Below, in pieces: positions 33,693 through 46,600 of a DNA stretch of 64,000 nucleotides; within the stretch, counting starts at the first letter, position 1; each line of letters begins with the position of its first letter. The DNA is taken from NCBI GenBank assembly GCA_030761205.1, contig JAULJL010000033.1, positions 4,533,501 through 4,597,500 of the forward strand. Reading direction: 5' to 3'. Made by a program: the position numbers and the translations under genes. The DNA comes from Fremontodendron californicum (lineage: Eukaryota > Streptophyta > Magnoliopsida > Malvales > Malvaceae). A model generated the notes under the pieces. That model saw nothing but the letters and a program-made list of their open reading frames with translations. It did not search any database and was not told the DNA's origin.

Positions 33693-36600
33693 TATAGACA
33701 CTTAATTTTGTCGGGACCACTAAATCAGGTATGTTTTCTTCCTAAAATGATGTTTTAGAATGCAAGAAGTCTTTTCTCATCCTACAGGTGGTACTCCGAG
33801 ACTTAGTTTAAGGGGGCAAGCTTGAAAAGTCAATTTGAAAAAAATCAACCTCGAAAAAGTCAACCTCAAAAAGTCAACTACTGAAAAATTCAACCCACAT
33901 TCAAAATCCAGATTCAAAGTTCAATTGAACAATGGTGAAAGCATTTTGATAAATCGAGGTCTACAACGAAAGATATGGAGTCCGAAAAATGGGTTACGGA
34001 GATTCAGTCGAAAGGAAACCCTAGTTCGGAAAATTTAGGGAAAAGTGCTTAAACGACCAAATTGGTCGAAATTAGAGGTTCAAATAAAAGATAAGCAATG
34101 ACTACGGGTAATGGAGAGGCCATTTGGCAACAAAACCAAAGGAAAAGTCAATTTGGAAGAAAACCGAGAATTAGGGTTTTTGGTGGATTTTGGTGAAATT
34201 GGGGAAAATTGCAGAAATGGCCCAATTTGGTAAAACTAAAGCCCCTTATTGATGAGGAGTGATTAAACAAGGATAGCCCAAGGCTCAGTTTGAAGTAATT
34301 CCGAGAAAAGAGCTGATTGGAGGAAAAACGAAAAAACGAGAAAATTCTCGATACTGAGAAAAGGAAAAATCAAATCGAAAGGGAATTTGATCGTAAAAAT
34401 TGGAAGTTTTCAAACCAACTCCAATTCCATATATGAAAAAGGCACAAACAAAGAAAATCTGAAAATCAGACTTGTTATGAGCAAAACCGGGCTTTGGAGA
34501 TAAAAGGGCAAACTTGGAAAATTCGGGAAAAATAGCAAACGAGTTCCAAAAATTACCAAAAATTTTAGATCTCAATCTTAAATAATTTTGAAGATATCGT
34601 AGAAGAAAAATCCGGATTCAGAGCTCGTTTGCAAAATGGCAAATCTCTGGCCCACTATGCTGAAATTCAAGAAGATAAATCCCGGAAAAATAGCAAATGA
34701 GCTCCAAAATTTTTGAAAATATTCAGATCTCACTTTTAAATTATTTGGAAGATATTGGCAAAGAAAAATCCCGATTCGGAGTTCGTTTGCAAAATGGCAA
34801 ATTCCGGGTCCACTAAGCTAAAATTCAAGCAGATAAATCTCGAAAAAAGAGCAAATGAGCTCCAAAAATTATGAAAAATTTTAGATCTCACTTTTAAATT
34901 ATTTGGAAGAGATTGGTGAAGAAAAATCTGGATTCGGAGCTCGTTTGAAAAATGGTAAAAGTTCGGTGCACAAAGGGGCAATTTTGGAAGAAAAATCCGA
35001 AAAAATAGAAAATGGGCTTGAAAATTTATGAAAACTTCTAGAATTCAATTTTTTATTATTTAGGAATTTTTGAAAAAATAAAATTTGAATTTGGAGTCCG
35101 TTTGCATTTAATTAGGTTCGGAGGCCAAAAAACGTCATTTTACCGAAGAAACCGAATAGGGCTTTTCTTGCAATGGAGATTGGGCTGGAATTTAAAATGT
35201 CAATCAGCCAAGCCCATGTAGAGTGATTTTTCTGAGCCATTGCATCCAAGGGCCAAGAGTGGGTAGGAAGGTAGTTATTTGTTTAATCAAGCCTTTGAAA
35301 TTGTGACATATGGACAAATGCATGAAAAGGGATGATGTCATATTTATGACATCATATTAGTTAGGGGCTGATTAGATCTAAGGGTGTGAATTTTACATAG
35401 AAAGCATCTTGGGTTAAGGACCATTGGATCAAAATTGGTTAGAAAAAAATGACAACTTTTCTATACACTACTACTACCATTCAGCCAAGGCATTTTGGAG
35501 GGGTGAATTTAGATTTTTGGAGGTTTTGGTGGCTGATTGAAGGCAGTAGCTAGGGAGAAAAAGAAAAGAAAAAAGAAAAGAGGAAAAAAAGAGAAAAAAG
35601 AAAGGTTTTGCTTACTACTTCTTGATTTGGAAAGCTAGAGCAAGGTAGCTATGTTCTTTCATGGTTTTCTCATACTTTGTTGACATGATTTTGCTATTTT
35701 GATTGTTATTTTCTTTTCTTTTATGAAATAAACTTGTTTTTTAAAATATGTGATAAGGAGTTTCTACTTTGTATTTTGAAAGAAATCAAGAAAGCAAGTT
35801 TTCCTACATTTTTCTACATGGCCAAATGGTATTGTTTTTTTAATGATTTTGTGTTTGATTTTGTTCATGTGATTTGTTGTGGTAGGTTAGCTTACTTCTG
35901 TTAGATTAGCTTGATTGTGGTAGGTTAGCTTGATTGTGGTAGCTTAGCTATACACCATGCCATGTGTTTGTGGAAATACCATGCTAGATATATGTTATCA
36001 TTCAGCCATGATGAGTATAGGTTACCATGCTTGCATTTTTTTATGTTTACTTGCTTAATATGCTTCCATTTATGTTCATATATTTAGACCATGCCATGTG
36101 TTTGTTATATTGACATTGCTATGTTCATGAGTTATGTTAGTCACCATGTTTGCATTATTATCATATTTGATAGTTTATTATGCTTCCATGTGTTTGTGCT
36201 ATTATCTAGCTAGGATTTCACTATGATTGTTTAGTGACCATTCGGCCAACGTGTTCTTTTTTGCTTTGAGTGTGCATTTTCATCTTGCTAGTTGATAGGA
36301 TTGCATTTCCATGCCATGATTTTGTGTATTTTGATTCAGTATGCTATGTGTTTGTGTTATTGCCGTGCATGTTTAGGCCTAGGTTGCATTTATTGCCATG
36401 CAAGTTCATGTTAAGTCTAAGTCATATTCTTTATGCCATGCATTTTCATATCCATTAGGTCTTAGATCATATTAGTATTGTCATGCATTTTCATATCCAT
36501 TAGATCTTTGATCATGTTGATATTGCCATGCATTTCAATGCATTTTAGGTCTAGGATGCACTTATTACCATGCAAGTTCATACTAGGTATTAGGTCATTA

Positions 36601-38729
36601 TGAATTGCCATGCATTTTCTTTGTCATTTAGGCCTTAGATCATACATTTTATACATTAAACTTGCTATTTGTTCATGCATATCATATCATACCACTTGAT
36701 TTTTGACTTAAGCTAATAAATGATTTAAAGTCAAAATCCCATGAGCATATTTGTGGAAAATTGAGAAGTTGTCAAGTTGATTTTTCTACCTTTGTGATTT
36801 TTTTTTGCTTAGCCAATTTTTGTCCAAATTTTTAGAAATTTTAGCTACTGCTTGTAGGTTCATAGAAGAGTCTCCAATAATTTTACTTTGACTTCTGAAC
36901 GATTTTATCAATGGCTTAAAAATGGTTTTTGGCAAAACAGTTTTTCACCCAGTTTTCTGACTTTCGTGATTTTTATGGGAGGCCATCCTTAGTCTAAAAA
37001 TTAAGTCAATTGTTTCCCATATAGTTTTACATGTTTTGAGTCTCCCATAATTTTTTCATTTTCAAAAATAGGTTAAAAAATCACGCTTTAAAACTGGATA
37101 GTAGAGTCAGATTTGAATTCAAAGGAAAAATAATTTTCTGTTTTGGCTAAGGCATTAAGAGAAGGCTGATTAGGAACCTTAGTTACTGTCCTAGGTTGAT
37201 TTCTAAGCCATTTTAATCTTTAAAAATGATTTTATAAAGCTCGGGTCAAGGGTGGTCAAGTTCGGATTTTCAAAGTTAGGAAAATAGAGTCATTTTAAAT
37301 GGGAATTTCGGCCATGGTCATTTTTTATCCAAGATTTTCAAAATTGTTTTTTAAACCAATCACAAAGTTTTTTTTTTATTTTAGAAAATTTAATTTGATG
37401 TCTTTTCCTAAGGTAGTTGGATATCTTTTTAGGTATATGGATTTTCTTATTTAAAGGAAAAAATACACTTTCATGCATTGCATTTTCCATGTCCATGCAT
37501 ATTATATGATATATGATTTTTGCTATGAATATTTCTATGATATTGTTATTATTTTGATTTATATTTTATGGTGTTATATTGTTTTATATGGTTTTGAATA
37601 TTCCATGTTATCCTATGTTTTTATTTAGTCATTTATTTTTGTCACATCATTTAGCATTTACTATGTTCATGCATTATTACTTTTATTTTCATGCATATTT
37701 CATGATAATATTATTTTATGTTTCATATCATTTCATGTCATATAGGTTATTCATTTCCTTTAGAATATTTATGTCACTTAGGTTATTCATTTCATTTAGA
37801 ATATATTATGACACCTAAGTTATTCATTTAATTTAGAATATATTATGTCACATAGGTTATTCATTTCATTTAGTATATATTATGTCAGTTAGGTTATTCA
37901 TTTCATTTAGAATATGTTATGTCACTTGGGTTATATACATTTCATTTAGAATATATTATGACACTTAGGTTACATCATTTCATTTAGATTATTTCATGTC
38001 ATCTAGATTATACTATGTCACACATATTCATATTTATATATATATATTTAAATGTTTTGAAAAGATAATGGTTTCAAATAAAATAAAGTTATTCCCGAAT
38101 TAAAATAATTCATGTGTTCTTTTTCGGGTTGTCGAGAAGGATATCATTAGTTATCATTAATAACGGAATATCTTTCTTAAAACGAGAATGATTCGTAAAA
38201 TTTTCTAAATAAATAAAATTTTCTATATTTTGCCGAATTTTCGGGGAATGTAGGAAAATTTTGAATAAATTCCGAATCATTTTCAATAAAAAATAAAATT
38301 ATTTTTCTTTAAATTGGGAATTAATTTGAAATACTGAATTTAAAACCGACTTTTTACCGAGACTTGAGATAACACACGATTAATAAGGTACCATTTTATA
38401 CGGCATTGTGGGGGTGCTAATCCTTCCCTATACGTAACTGAGTCCCGAATCCGCTTCTTTGATTTCTCTGGTTTAAAATGCAGATTTGAAATTGGTTTTA
38501 AAAATATTTTAATTAATTTTAAAATGTTTTACAAAATCGGTTTTAATAGGTGGCCGATTACACCTAACCAAAAAAGATTGGTGGCGACTCCATGTCTTTT
38601 TTCGAGGTTATTTTCAAACCCTCATTTTATTTCGAGAGGAATTAAGTCGTCTTTTTCTCTGTTTTTCAATATCACGCTTAACGAGTATAAAATATCGCGA
38701 TGAGACTTGTTATTTTTTAAGTTGCAACA
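33693..38729 (+). repeat. 3' LTR of element C (5037 bases)
   Basis: Starts TATAGACACTTAATTTTGTC, so the usual TG has become TA, and ends AAGTTGCAACA. Contains ~20-base GTCAACCTC..AAAAA repeats (33820-33890), three ~157-base repeats (34600-34990), the minisatellite (37740-37990) and the conserved box (38401-38440). Flanked on the right by ATAAT. No gene supported; small minus-strand open frames at 34285-34981 are the repeat artefact seen in all these LTRs. Confidence 0.87.
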
Positions 38730-40260
38730 ATAATAGTATAGATTTTATTATTTATAAGATGAGAAAAAATAATTAAAAAAAATGTAAGATCATCCTTCCA
38801 TATACCTTTCCCCCTTTTTCTCTTTTCCCAAATAAAAAATAATAATAAATTAAACAAATAAAAAGAAAGGAGGAAAGTTGGTTTGGTTGGGTAGAATCTT
38901 TGATTTTATATGATTTTATATTTCTAATCTATCTATATATACTAAAATTCTATACACTCACAATATCAGTGAAATTATATTTTTTAAAATATAATATATT
39001 ATGTTTTTAAAAAAATTAAATGTAAAAAAAATGGACAGTTTTTGTAAGTGGATAATTTTTGTAATGAGTAGTTTTTTAGAAAATGGATAATTTGTTTTTT
39101 TAAAAGTAATTAGATTTTTTTTTTCTAAAAAATCATTATATAAAATAGTAAAAGACATATATATATATATATCTTTATTTAATTTTTTTAATACTTAATA
39201 GTTTTTTGGTATTTTTAGTGACTGAGTTGATGTCACTTGACTCATTGACACCAACTCAGCCATTTCCTTTAATAATAGTATAGATTTTATTATTTATAAG
39301 ATGTGAAAAAATAATTAAAAAAAAACATGTAAGATCATTCTTCCATATACCTTTCCCTTTTTTCTCTTTTCCCAAATAAATAATAATAATAAATCAAACA
39401 AATATATAAAAGAAAAGAAAAGGAGGAAAGTTGGTTTGGTTAGGTAAAATCTCTGATTTTATATTTTTAATCTATCTATCTATATATACTAGAATTCAAT
39501 ACACTCACAATATAAATGAAATTATATTTTTTAAAATATAATAAATTGCTTTTTAAAAAAATTAAATGTAAAAAAATGATTAGTTTTTGTAAGTGGATAA
39601 TTTTGTAATGAGTAATTTTTTTAAAAATGAATAATTTTTTAGAAGTAATTAGATTTTTTTAAAAAAAAATTATTATATAAAATATTAAAAGACATATATA
39701 TGTTTTTTTTATTTTTTATTTTTTAATACTAAATAGTTTTTTGATATTTTTAATGACTGAGTTGGTGTCACTTGACTCAGTGATACCAACTCAGCTATGT
39801 ATAGACTAGCTTTTATGACACATGCAAATGCATGTGATATTTCTTCTCTAATATTAAAAAAATAAAAATTAAATAAAAAACATAAATGATAAATAATACC
39901 ATAATGGAGAAAAAAAAGTTAAAATACATAGTGATTTAGTGGAGAAAAGGGAAGTTAAAAAACTGTTTTTATGATTTTATCAAAATTAAATTTACTTTAA
40001 TAGATATTAAGGGAGCTTTGTAAAATGCAAACTCAATTTAAAAATTTAAAAATACATAAATATCCTACTTTTTATTTTTTGTTATTATTTTGATTTTGAT
40101 TTTTTTTATAATTTTTTTGACTAAGTTAATATCACTTTACTCATAAAATTAATTCAATCACTCTTTTAATAATAATATAGATAAATTTTTTTAAATGAAT
40201 TTGTGTCACTCGACTTTGAAATTAACTCAATGCCTCCGTTTAATAATAGAATAGATACTA
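38730..40260. repeat. AT-rich intergenic region with two tandem ~535-base hairpin units
   Basis: The stretch from AATAATAGTATAGATTTTAT recurs at 39270, giving two similar direct copies (38730-39269 and 39270-39812). Each ends in a strong hairpin: CTGAGTTGATGTCA..TGACACCAACTCAG at 39222-39259 and the equivalent at 39757-39794. Weaker copies of the end motif (TTTAATAATAGTATAGAT) lie near 40160-40180 and 40240-40258. The second copy ends hairpin-TATGTATAGACTAG. The pattern recalls non-autonomous Helitrons (3' hairpin, CTAG end, TCTATA start) but I cannot confirm this. No coding sequence. Confidence 0.55.
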
Positions 40261-40427
40261 TATTACATACTGCATACAGCTTCCTTCCTTGGAATAAGAA
40301 ACACAAATTCTGTGAAACCCTTAAAATCGGAATGAATAGATTGAGATTCTAAAATTTTAATTAAACCTTACCTTACCTGACTTGCTGAGCCTGAGTCTTC
40401 TCATCTTTCTTAACTTCTCTTTTTCAG

Positions 40428-40503
40428 GTAATTATCTCTTCCTCGTCTTCAATTTCCCTATCTGAGCACAACAAATCTATTTTACTTTTTTTTTTTTTTT
40501 TAG
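40428..40503 (+). other. Possible 5'UTR intron of the ALY gene
   Basis: TTTTCAG|GTAATT donor and a long T run ending TTTTAG|CTTTTC acceptor, 76 bases, ten bases before the ATG. Consistent with a short plant intron but without transcript support. Confidence 0.35.
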
Positions 40504-40512
40504 CTTTTCTTC

Positions 40513-40692
40513 ATGCCTACCTCTCTGGATATGACCCTGGATGATATGGTAAAACGAAATAATGCTGAGAGAGGCAGAGCCCGCCTCAGGCCGCCGCGCC
40601 CTGGCAGACCTTCTGCTGGAAGAATGACCCTTGCGACTCGTCGAGGTCCCCTTGCTGTGCATGCCCGCCCATCCCAACGTTCCATTGCTAAG
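40513..40692 (+). CDS. ALY exon 1 (residues 1-60)
   Basis: ATG followed by the conserved LDMTLDDMVKR motif. Ends ...RSIAK at AAG|GCAAGC, a GC donor of the standard GC-AG type; no usable GT donor keeps the frame. Phase 0. Confidence 0.85.
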
Positions 40693-43600
40693 GCAAGCTC
40701 AATCCTGTGCTTGGACATTATTTGGAACCACTTTTTTTGGCCTCGCCCCTTACGTTGATTTATATGTCCTTATGGGTTATTTAGGTTTCTTATCTGGGGA
40801 CCTCGTTAATATTTCCCAAAGTTTTTGGTGCTGCTATTGCTGTCAATCCTAACATTTTTATGCATTGCTGCTTCATTAAACTTTTAAAACGGAGTTCTGA
40901 TAAGTAGCATATCATTCCTTTAGGGTTTCACGTCTCTCCCATTTTCTGAACCATATCATTTGCTTCTTTAGTTAGTGTTTGATGCCTGGCTGCTTAGACG
41001 GGATTTATAATATATCTGTGGATCCTCCTGCTATTCTTGGAATTTTTTCAGTGCAAGATTTCAGTTTCTGTTCTGTTCATGGCCTTTTTCCCAAGGAGCT
41101 TCTTTCTCATACCTTCAGAACTGGAGTACTCGCCCATAGTGTAGCACTGATTTAAATGAAGTGGGTCTAATCCTCAACTCCTATCTCTGTTCAGTAGCTG
41201 AACCTGCTGATATTTTGATAGATTGCTTCAGCATTTTACTAAACTGGATTCTACTGATTTTAATGTTCCGTGGGAATATAGCTGATTTTCATTCATATTG
41301 AAGACTGTGATCTTGCTATCGAGTAATAAGCTGACACGTTATGTTTGCTTTCATTAGTCTTCCCACAGGACCAGGAGCTTGCCATGGCAGCATGATTTGT
41401 TTGAAGACAGCCTTAGAGCTGCAGGGATATCAGGAGTAGAAGTTGGCACAAAGTTATATGTATCCAACTTGGATCACGGAGTCACAAATGAAGATATCAG
41501 GGTAAAGTGGTACCTTTATGTACAACTTTAAGGCTAAAGGAGTTTGTGTTAGTTTTCTAGAGAAATACCCTGAAATTTTATCTACATCTCAGGAACTTTT
41601 CTCTGAGATTGGAGAGCTGAAAAGATATTCAGTTCACTACGATAAAAACGGTCGGTCAAGTGTAAGTTTTGTGCTTTATAGTAATTGCTTCTGAAATTCT
41701 ATTGCAATGATGGTTGTTATGCCATTGAATCTGGCTTAACAGGATTTGGCATGTTGAAATATTGAAAGGACATAATTTTTTCTTAAAGTAGTGATAGAAA
41801 TCGTTAAAAAAACTTAAGGATATTTATACTGTATGATTTGTGCACATTAATGAATAAGTAATTGCTTTAATTTGAAGCTTGTAGCAACTACTTGTTGAAA
41901 AAACTTTGGCAATTCTACTGCATGAATTGTGCAGATTAATTAATAAATAATTGTTTTTTTTTTTTTGGTATTAAAACAAGAGCTTGTAGCAACTGCTTGT
42001 TGAAAACATGATAACTCTAGGATTTCTTTTTTCTTTCGGAATGCATTTAGATTTTCAGGCTATTTTTCATGTTAACTGAGTTACACTGCTATCTTTCTGT
42101 CCTAGATGTAGAAATTGGTGAAAATTCATTGGGAATAAGCGCTCACAGGAACCTGGCATGTTTTGCGACAAGTTTATATTGATGAATAATTGAAGGCAGC
42201 TAGCTTTTATATTTATTTGATGCATGTAAGGTTTTTGTTGAAATATACGAAATTTCAGATCAAGATTACGCTATTGAAAACTCAGTTATTGATTCAATAT
42301 TTTTGAAGTTGGGATATCTCTCTTGTTATCTCTCTTCTGGCTAAAATGACCCCATTCTTTTTGTTGTGTCAATTCTGGTTCGTATTTGGTTTGAGGTGAC
42401 TACCCCAAATCCTTCCTTTCTTGCTCCTTGTGCATGTGTGGATGTGTAAAAGTGTGGTCAAAGCTTGAGGGTGTTTTGTTGCCTTGCTTGTTTGATGATG
42501 AAATCTTCATTCTGATTAGTCCTTTGTCTCTGTATTCTAATTTTCATTGTCCTAGATATTTTCCCATTCATATGATTTTCCTTGTATTTTACATGGTTTT
42601 TCTTATTTCGGTGTCAAATGTTTGTTACGTGGATGGTTTTTGATTTTTGTTTTCAGGGTTCAGCTGAAGTTGTTTATCTTAGAAGGAGTGATGCATTTGC
42701 TGCTCTTAAGCGGTACAACAATGTACTGTTGGATGGAAAGCCCATGATAATTGAAATTGTCGGTGCCAATGCAGAAGTCCCTATTTCAGCTCGCGTTAAT
42801 GTAACTGGAATAAAGGGAAGGAGGAAGAGGACTGTTGTTATGACGTATGTGATTCTATATTCTTCCTTATTTTCTTTGACTGTTGTTATGACGTATGTGA
42901 TTCCATATTCTTCCTTATTTTCTTTGTATGTTTTATTTTACCAATAAGTCTTTCATATCATATTTTGAACTCATTTCCTGGAATGCATATTCATTTCTAG
43001 TCAAATATTAGTTACTGTTTTTAAGCCGTGATCATTGTTGAAGCAAAAGCCTGAACCCTCTACTAAAATGATATGTTTCTCAGCATTAATTCATTTCCTA
43101 GTTTTTAAGCTCTGTTATATGGACTCGTCATTTAGGGCACCATACCTGTGTCAATGCAATACGACAAGCATACAGATATGAAATATGCATCTGATATTGT
43201 AGTAGGCATACAGTTTTGGCTTTTTGACACTAGCCAAATCAAACACCAAAAGAAGAAAGTAAATGCAAAGGACTTTTGCGATAGATTGTTGGATGTGAAA
43301 AACCAGATCCAAAAAACCCCTATCAACAAATTAAGCAGAAAAAAATTATACCCAGTCACCTCAAAAGACAGTGATATGAAGCATAAGAGGAATGGTTGTA
43401 GGAATATAGGGGGGAGAGAGAGAGAATCAAGAAAGGGAAATAATAAATGGAAATGCATTTATTACGGAGAAGAAAGATTAAGAGATAAGAAGAAGATTCT
43501 AGATGCAAGGACCAATACACGTGGGCTTTTTCTATTTAGTGGATTCCATTCCAATTAAAATTATTGAAGCCTGTATAGTGTTGCTATTCAATCATCATAA

Positions 43601-46600
43601 GCCCGCTAAAGACAAAAGAAAAAAAGCTTAATGTTGGTTTTGGGTCAAGATAGGTTTTTTTACTTTCTTATACTGGGTTCTTAAAACACTTCAATGTTTT
43701 TGCTTCAGTCTAAAATTGTGCATCAACTTTTTTCAGATTTTCTAATTTTCAGCAGTAGTTTAAGTGCCTAATAATTTTTACAAGGGTCCTTGTGTCTGTA
43801 TCCTATATTTAGACACTGCTGAATCTCGGAGTCTGAAATTTTCAAGACGAGATAGTGACACCACTGGATTGGATACTTGTACCGAAGTTCATGTAACATA
43901 GTTTTAAGTTTTTGATGTACGTGTAGGAAGATTGTATTTTGTTATTCAATAATTTATTTCTTTTTATAGCAAACACAGTATTGACACATGGTGTTTAAAA
44001 CTTATTTTTCTTTTGTGCATCAATTGTAATGGTTGTTGAAAACTGCTTGGGTTTACATATGGGAAAATGAGTATTTTTTTTTTGATTCTTCTGATTTATG
44101 TTGCATATTTCTGTGTATTTTTATTCTTTTTAAGTATTTTGTTATGGTGGGCAAAATGGCATCTTCTTTAGCAGTTTGCTACCTATATATGTTGTTTATA
44201 GAGCCTGCGCTGTATACATATTTCTATTTGTAAGTTTAAAAGTCGCTGGTAGGTTACTTCCTTTTTTTCTCATGTCTCGCTCTCTTTCTCTCTCTCTTAC
44301 TGATTTTTTTTTTTCCTTCCATTTTACAAGAACTACACTGATAAGTAATTATGCAGGCCTGAAGCAGGTCAGTCGAGAAGCTCTGCTGGAATTAATCGTG
44401 GTCTTAAGTAAGTTACCATTAATTCTGATGCCTGTATAATATAGATTTCCATTTCTAAATATGCTTGTGTATATTGTAATTGGTATTAAATTTAAATTAA
44501 TCCAATACATGATAAATAAGTTGCTATTTCTTTTTTCTTGTAAGATGTTTGTATAACCTTTTACGTGAAACTTTTCTTGTGAGTGTTACTGCTTTGCTTT
44601 TGTTAAAACTGTGAAAAAAAGGAGGGGAAGGAAAATTATTTTTTCTTTCACTGTGTATAGTATGAAGGATGAAAAATAAAAGGAAAGAAACAGGTTAGGG
44701 GTAAAGTTGTAAATAAAATTGTTAATATAAGTTGAATGAGTGTTTTCCTCCCAATTTAAAGGATTGGATTTAGAGGGAAGGGAAAGGTTCAAATCCGCTC
44801 ATTTTCCTTCTCTCTTCCTATTCCATTCCTACAAAATGAAAGTAATTTTTCCTTTCCTTGCTCTTTTCTTCCTCTTTCACTCCTACCAAACACGGTGTTA
44901 AAGAACCTTAGTTTGTGGTTTGAGCATTTGTTTTTTTCAAGTTAATGGAACTTGCTCTTATAGATGATCCTCTTAGAATCTAGGGCTTAACCTAAATGGT
45001 TCACCCACCTCTTGGGTTCGATCCTCGACACTTGCAAATTCTCCTTCCCCAATTCCTCTTGGGTCTTGGCCTCCTTTGTACCTATAAATAAATAAATAAA
45101 TAGACAATGTCCTTAGCCCTTATCTTAGCAGTTGTTTATTTTGCCTCGAGTCTGTCATTTCAAACAATAAATTGATTGTTATTCTTTTAGTAAAAAAATT
45201 AAAATAAAATCAGAGTGCGTAAATTATATTATACAGCCTTTTAATTTTTCAATAGGTGTGAAAATATTGTCATAATTTTTAGGTTGGTTTACCATATACC
45301 TGCCGCAAGGCAGCTTGCAATGGTGGAGTTTGTAGATGTAATTATCCATCCTTTGTATTTTGTCTTATTGATGCAGGGTAGAAACTAGAACAGTAAACAA
45401 GATAGAAAGTAGGTTGCGATTGAGTAGGACTTTTTAGGTTTAGAGGCAAATCTGCCAATACCTTTATTGAAGAGTTAAAACTCTGAAAAATAATAATGAT
45501 AAGCTGATCGACTGCTACCCTATCTTAGGGTATTTACAATAACCCTATTTTATTTAAAGTCACATGCCTAAATAAAATACCTAAATAGCATAAGACTCCT
45601 ACTTAAAATAAACTAAGTAAACAAGCATAAACTTGAAGACTTCTACTTAAAATAAACTAAGTAAACAAACATAAAACCTTAATAATTAAATCGATGCTCC
45701 TGCATCAATCTCCCTTGGTTAAAAAGGAGCTGACTCCATAGAATAAACCTTGGCCGCTTCAGCATACACCTCAGGGTCGATCTTCCTTAGTTCTTCCTCG
45801 GCAATCCATGTACTTTCTCAAGCTGGTTTGCCCAACCACTTTATTAGGAATCGTCTATAAGCATTACCTCTTCTAGACTTCACTTCCCTCACATCTAGAA
45901 CTTCTTGGACAACATCAGCTTGCTTAGTAGGAAGTTGATCAGCTTGGTCTTCAATTGTGGTCACATTCTCTTCATCAAACCCCTCAAAAGAATATAAATC
46001 AGAAACATTAAAAATGGGACTGATTTGTAACTCACCAGGCAGCTCAATTAAATAAGCATTTGAGCTAATCTTCTTCAATACCTTACATGGACCAAACTTC
46101 CGAGACTTTAGCTTATGATAAGTACCTTTAGGAAATCTATCCTTCTTCAAGTGGACCAACACTAGGTCTCCTTCCTCAAATTCTTTGAAACGTCTATGCT
46201 GATTGGCAGCATCAGCATATGCGGCATTGCTGGCTTTTAGGGCTGTTTGCACTTCCTCATGAAGCTTGCGGACATGGTCAGCAAAGGCTTCTCCATCTTC
46301 ACTCACCCTAGCTTCTTGTGGCAATGGCACTAGGTCCAACACATGTTGAGGCTTGAGACCATAAGCAACTTCAAATGGAGTCTTCTTGATAGTTCTATTA
46401 ACTGAGTTGTTGTAAGCAAACTCAGCTTGTGGTATAACTGAATCCCAACCCTTCACATGGTTTTTAACCAAACACCTTAGCAAATTAACCAAGCTCCTAT
46501 TAATGGCTTCAGTCTGACCATCTGTTTGTGGATGACAAGTGCTGGAATATTTTAATTCAGTCCCTAACTTCCGCCACAAAGTCCTCCAAAAATGACCCAC

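Larger units (their letters stand above)
22891..38729 (+). mobile_element. Element C: pol-less Tat/Ogre-type element, host of element A
   Basis: Plus-strand element: truncated 5' LTR (22891-24664), primer site, leader, two gag-like segments, long 3' region, tandem repeats, polypurine tract, and full 3' LTR (33693-38729). The interior is 9.0 kb and I see no protease, RT, RNase H or integrase. It still keeps the cis parts (leader, primer site, polypurine tract, LTR box), so it looks like a non-autonomous family needing enzymes in trans. Its two LTRs differ more from each other than A's do, which fits with A being the later insertion. The missing start of its 5' LTR (~3.54 kb by comparison with the 3' LTR) should lie left of A, outside the window. 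Confidence 0.82.

Noticed and set aside
40631..40852. Alternative frame overlapping ALY exon 1
   Set aside because: It reads through the splice donor into intron 1 and is out of frame with the conserved ALY protein.
43148..43558. 136-codon open frame in ALY intron 4 as a nested gene
   Set aside because: Low-complexity Lys-rich product, no recognised domain, no start or termination context; kept only as an unidentified intron segment.
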